In this document: positions 4,730 through 7,802 of the stretch, piece after piece
How the letters are laid out: each line of letters begins with the position of its first letter
How positions within the stretch are numbered: the stretch's first letter is position 1
From: JBCCRH01 sp039208045
GTDB taxonomy: Bacteria > Bacteroidota > Bacteroidia > Chitinophagales > Saprospiraceae
Assembly: GCA_039208045.1 (NCBI GenBank)
Contig: JBCCRH010000310.1
Span: forward strand, 1 to 7,802
Length of the DNA stretch: 7,802 nt
Direction of reading: 5' to 3'
Notes under the pieces: generated by a model
What the model saw: the letters and a program-made list of their open reading frames with translations, nothing else
Databases searched by the model: none
What the model was told of the DNA's origin: nothing
Made by a program: the position numbers and the translations under genes

Positions 4730-6604
4730 CTAAGCTGACTCCGCCAGCTCCATCCAACGCAGTTCGCGCTCTTCGAGCTCGTCATTGACTTGGGAGAGTT
4801 CCTTCGACCATTCTTCAATCTGCTCTGGCGTAATATCTGTTGTGTTAAAGAGCTGATTAATCTCTTCTTTGCGCTTTTCTAGCTGCATGATCTTTTTCTC
4901 TAGGCGCTTCAATTCTTTGCGCTCCTCATGGCTCAGCCCTGCCTTATCTCCGTGCTGGTGCTCTTTGGCAGGCGCTTGTTTTTGTTGCTCTCGCTCCAAC
5001 CGTTTGCGCTCTATCTCCTCTGCTTTTTGTAGTTTCCGGTAGTCGGAATAATCACCATTAAAATCTCGAATTACTCCACCGCCTTCAAAAACAAACAGAT
5101 GGTCGACCAGCTTATCCATAAAATAGCGGTCGTGCGTTACAATGAGCACACAACCAGGAAAGTCCAGTAGGAAGTCTTCCAGCACATTCAGGGTGATAAT
5201 ATCTAAGTCATTCGTTGGCTCATCGAGGATAAGGAAGTTGGGGTTTTTCATTAAAATGGTCAGTAGGTAGAGCCTTCTACGCTCTCCTCCACTTAGCTGC
5301 GATACGTATACCTGCTGCTGTTTTCGGCTAAATAGAAAACGCTCTAGCATCTGCGGTGCGGTTAGCTTTTGTCCTTTTTCTAGTGGCACGTATTCCGCAA
5401 TATCCTGAATGACATCAATTACTCGCTTGTCCCCCTCTAGATTAATGCCTGCTTGGGTATAGTAGCCAAATACGGTATTGCCCCCCACTACTACCTTCCC
5501 TCCATCTGGGCGAATTTCCTTGGTAAGTAATTTGAGGAAGGTCGTTTTACCTACCCCGTTTGGACCTACAATACCTACTCGCTCTTTTTTCTTGAACTTA
5601 TAGTCAAATCCATCCGTAATTTTGAGTTCTCCGAAAGCTTTAGTCACATAGTGCATCTCCAAAATCTTCTTACCCAATCGCTGCCCTTTGATATCGATCT
5701 GCATCTCCGAATTATCACGTTTTTGCGAAAGCTTATCCTTAATATCTTCAAAAGCCCCTACGCGCGACTTGGCCTTCGTGCCCCGTGCTTTAGGCTGCCG
5801 ATTTACCCAAGCGAGTTCTTTTTTGAAAAGCTTCTTGGTCTTTTCCAGTTCTGCACTTTCCGTTTCGTGCCGGGTCGTTTTTTTGTATAAAAAATCAGAG
5901 TAGTTGCCGGTGTAGCGGTAGAGCGTTCCATGATCTAGCTCAATGATGTTATTACACACTCGTTCGAGGAAATAGCGGTCGTGCGTCACCATGAGTAGGG
6001 TAATATTGGGCTGGCGTAGGTAGTCCTCCAACCACTCAATCATATCAAGGTCAAGATGGTTGGTAGGCTCATCAAGGATGAGAAATTCAGGCTCATCAAT
6101 GATTAATTTAGCAAGTGCTAAGCGTTTCTTCTGGCCTCCTGACAGCGTAGAGACAGGTTTGTTGAAGTCGGAAATATTAAAGCGGGTAAGAATTTCCTTA
6201 ATCTTTGCCTCGAAATCCCACGCTTTCAGGTCATCCATTTTGGCAATAGCAGCCTGCATGCGTGGTGCATCATTGGGATAAAGCAAAGCTTCCTCATATT
6301 CTCGAATGGCAACGATCAGCTCATTATCCGAATCTAATGCCGCTTCTATGATCGAGTGTAGGTGAAAAAATTCAGGTTCTTGGGGTAAGTATCCAAGACG
6401 AATTCCTTTCCTCAGCTGCACCTTAGCTGCTTCTCCTTCTGGCAATTCTTCCCCTGCAATGACGCGAAGTAAGGTGGTCTTGCCCGAGCCATTTTTTGCT
6501 ACAAGCGCTACCTTTTGCCCTTTACTGAGCTGTAAGGAAATATCCTCAAATAACACTTTCTCTCCATAGAGTTTGGAGATATTTTCAATCGTTAAGTAAT
6601 TCAC
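4730..6604 (-). CDS. uup: Uup-type ABC-F ATPase
   Basis: This soluble 624-residue protein has two ABC ATPase domains and no membrane segments. NBD1: Walker A 36-43 (AKNGSGKT), signature LSGGQ 154-158, Walker B FLILDE 174-179, H-loop H208. A linker (about 240-315) carries the AWVNRQPKARGTKAKSR segment typical of Uup. NBD2: Walker A 347-354 (GPNGVGKT), LSGGE 437-441, Walker B 457-462, H491. A charged coiled coil forms the C terminus (about 555-624), as in E. coli Uup, where it contributes to DNA binding. ABC-F proteins act on ribosomes; Uup is also linked to transposon excision and replication-related phenotypes. Both catalytic glutamates (E179, E462) are present. Walker A1 starts with Ala rather than Gly. 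The start is GTG at 6604: an in-frame TAG lies two codons upstream, and MNYLTIENISKLYG fits the family N terminus. It is downstream of prc but separated by a strong terminator. Confidence 0.93.
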   Translation of the reverse strand: MNYLTIENISKLYGEKVLFEDISLQLSKGQKVALVAKNGSGKTTLLRVIAGEELPEGEAAKVQLRKGIRLGYLPQEPEFFHLHSIIEAALDSDNELIVAIREYEEALLYPNDAPRMQAAIAKMDDLKAWDFEAKIKEILTRFNISDFNKPVSTLSGGQKKRLALAKLIIDEPEFLILDEPTNHLDLDMIEWLEDYLRQPNITLLMVTHDRYFLERVCNNIIELDHGTLYRYTGNYSDFLYKKTTRHETESAELEKTKKLFKKELAWVNRQPKARGTKAKSRVGAFEDIKDKLSQKRDNSEMQIDIKGQRLGKKILEMHYVTKAFGELKITDGFDYKFKKKERVGIVGPNGVGKTTFLKLLTKEIRPDGGKVVVGGNTVFGYYTQAGINLEGDKRVIDVIQDIAEYVPLEKGQKLTAPQMLERFLFSRKQQQVYVSQLSGGERRRLYLLTILMKNPNFLILDEPTNDLDIITLNVLEDFLLDFPGCVLIVTHDRYFMDKLVDHLFVFEGGGVIRDFNGDYSDYRKLQKAEEIERKRLEREQQKQAPAKEHQHGDKAGLSHEERKELKRLEKKIMQLEKRKEEINQLFNTTDITPEQIEEWSKELSQVNDELEERELRWMELAESA

Positions 6605-6633
6605 CTGCTATTATCGCTTTTACTTGTAATAAT

Positions 6634-6699
6634 AAAAAAAGGCCTTCTAAGGTTACCTAAAAAGTCAAAACTTTTCTTTGGCTACCTCAAAAGGCCTTT
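6634..6699 (-). terminator. Rho-independent terminator of prc (nested hairpin)
   Basis: Two 20-base arms, 6680-6699 and 6638-6657, pair on the minus-strand RNA with 16 Watson-Crick pairs, 3 G-U pairs and one A-A mismatch; the base holds AAAGGCCTT. The 22-base loop contains an inner 6-bp stem (AAAAGT/ACTTTT, 6660-6665 with 6670-6675). The minus strand continues with seven T, then ATTATT. The structure begins 19 bases after the prc stop. On the plus strand the G-U pairs become mismatches and no T run follows, so it acts in the prc direction only. Confidence 0.9.
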
Positions 6700-6718
6700 G
6701 GAAGAAACCACTATAGGT

Positions 6719-7802
6719 TTACTTCAACGTCAACATATCGTGTACAATATTGATCGTTTCTTGTAGGTAAATGTCCTTAGCAACCGTTTTGATCCAGTCT
6801 TCGTTGCGTGCCTTACGCGACTCATCTAGCTCAATGTTTGGCTGGTCTACCATAAGGTTAGAAATTCCAGTATTTACCTCTTTGTCTAGAATGTCATTGA
6901 ATTTCTTAGACTCTTCTGTACGCTTGTTCTCTAACATTTGGTAATCCTCAAAGCTGAGTGGGTAGGTAGATTGGTCACGCTGCGCCTTCAAACGCTTTGC
7001 ATTGTCTACAATCTTCTGGAAAGTAGGATTGCTACCTACGCGTGCTTCACTGAGTTGCTTTAAGGTTTCAACATTATCTAAACGCATCACGTTCTGGCTG
7101 TAATCTGCCGGCGCAATTTCTGTCCACTGCATCGCATACTCATTACGCTTTTCCCCCATCTTAAAGAACTGGAAATTGTCAGGCAAAATAATATCTGGCA
7201 CCACTCCCTTAAGCTGAACAGAGCCACCATTGATGCGGTAGAATTTCTGATAAGTCAACTTGATTTCTCCTAACGGCTTAATATTCTGGTTACCACTGAT
7301 GGTACGATCTAGATCGATAAAGCTCTGTACGGTACCTTTTCCGAAAGTAGACTTCGCACCTACAATGAGGGCACGATTATAATCCTGTAAGGCAGCAGAA
7401 AGAATTTCAGAAGCCGAGGCACTGTTTTCATTCACCATCACCACCAATGGCCCGTCATATTGTACACTAGGATCAACATCTTGCAAGACTTTTGCTGGCT
7501 GACGACGGCCTTTCACCTGCACTACTGGGCCATTTTCAATAAAGAAACCCGTCATTTTTACTACATCTCTCAACGATCCGCCACCATTATCGCGAATATC
7601 TAAGATAATAGCATCTACATTCTCAGCCTTCAGCTTTTCTAGCTCTTGCTCTACATCTGTTGAGCAGAAGCGGCCATTTCTATTTTGGAAGTCAGCATAA
7701 AAGCTAGGCAAATAAATATAACCAATACGCTCTCCCTCTTCTTTTCCGTCAAGGATCAACGACTTCGCCCAGCGGTCTTCTAGTTGTACTATATCACGTG
7801 TA
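6719..7802 (-). CDS. prc: Carboxy-terminal processing (tail-specific) protease Prc/Tsp, C-terminal part
   Basis: The frame is open to the right edge, so the gene begins outside the window; 360 residues are visible. Prc is a periplasmic serine protease (S41) that trims or degrades proteins from their C termini and affects envelope proteins and peptidoglycan hydrolases. The visible part begins at the end of the PDZ/platform region (RDIVQLEDRWAKS), then GYIYLPSFYADF, the DIRDNGGGS strand, and the catalytic region NENSASASEIL...LQDY...TFGKGTVQ. By alignment to E. coli Prc (S430, D441, K455) the catalytic Ser is encoded at 7415-7417, Asp at about 7382-7384 and Lys at 7337-7339. The remainder, from about NVMRLDNVETLKQ, is the C-terminal helical domain of tail-specific proteases (DUF3340-like). 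The TTG at 7759 is an internal Leu and not a start. All active-site residues are present, so it appears functional. Confidence 0.93.
   Translation of the reverse strand, partial: TRDIVQLEDRWAKSLILDGKEEGERIGYIYLPSFYADFQNRNGRFCSTDVEQELEKLKAENVDAIILDIRDNGGGSLRDVVKMTGFFIENGPVVQVKGRRQPAKVLQDVDPSVQYDGPLVVMVNENSASASEILSAALQDYNRALIVGAKSTFGKGTVQSFIDLDRTISGNQNIKPLGEIKLTYQKFYRINGGSVQLKGVVPDIILPDNFQFFKMGEKRNEYAMQWTEIAPADYSQNVMRLDNVETLKQLSEARVGSNPTFQKIVDNAKRLKAQRDQSTYPLSFEDYQMLENKRTEESKKFNDILDKEVNTGISNLMVDQPNIELDESRKARNEDWIKTVAKDIYLQETINIVHDMLTLK

Noticed and set aside
6650..6699. AAGTTTTG on the minus strand as the uup -7 element
   Set aside because: The match has one mismatch, the nearest TTTG upstream is only 14 bases away rather than about 19, and it lies inside the terminator hairpin.
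7757..7759. TTG at 7759 as the start of the protease gene
   Set aside because: The frame stays open to the window edge and the upstream residues (RDIVQLEDRWAKS) are conserved Prc sequence, so this is an internal leucine of a truncated gene.

Overview
The window looks like an ordinary chromosomal segment of a Bacteroidota bacterium, most likely from the Saprospiria/Lewinella-type branch (the branch is an inference). Three things support the phylum: a large secreted protein ending in a type IX secretion (T9SS) gliding-motility C-terminal domain; upstream regions with TAnnTTTG-type -7 elements rather than the usual -10/-35 boxes; and start codons without Shine-Dalgarno sequences. No mobile elements, CRISPR arrays, tRNA or rRNA genes were seen, and no stretch over 300 bases lacks a gene.

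Layout, left to right. (1) The 3' end of a plus-strand CvfB/YitL-type S1 RNA-binding protein (1-294) enters from the left. (2) One base after its stop lies the stop of a convergent minus-strand gene (296-3334). It encodes a 1012-residue exported modular protein: signal peptide, lamin-tail-like domain, a middle region, four SprB-type repeats and a T9SS sorting domain. (3) A 160-bp gap precedes a small minus-strand cold-shock-domain protein (3495-3695). (4) A 95-bp divergent promoter region separates it from a plus-strand LpxD-family acyltransferase paralogue (3791-4726). (5) Three bases after that stop, tail to tail, ends a minus-strand Uup-type ABC-F ATPase (4730-6604). (6) A strong nested hairpin terminator (6634-6699) separates it from the 3' part of prc, a tail-specific periplasmic protease (6719-7802, continuing off the right edge).

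The genes do not form a pathway. They are separate housekeeping and envelope functions: RNA binding (CvfB-like, cold-shock protein), translation or DNA-linked ABC-F ATPase, lipid A-type acyl transfer, periplasmic proteolysis, and one cell-surface or secreted protein. Each gene seems to have its own promoter, and only prc-uup and csd-secreted protein are co-oriented neighbours. I found no convincing undescribed multi-gene system. The points most worth a second look are the almost lysine-free, very acidic passenger of the secreted protein, the altered ligand residues in the LpxD paralogue, the unusual RNP2 of the cold-shock protein, and the compact divergent promoter.
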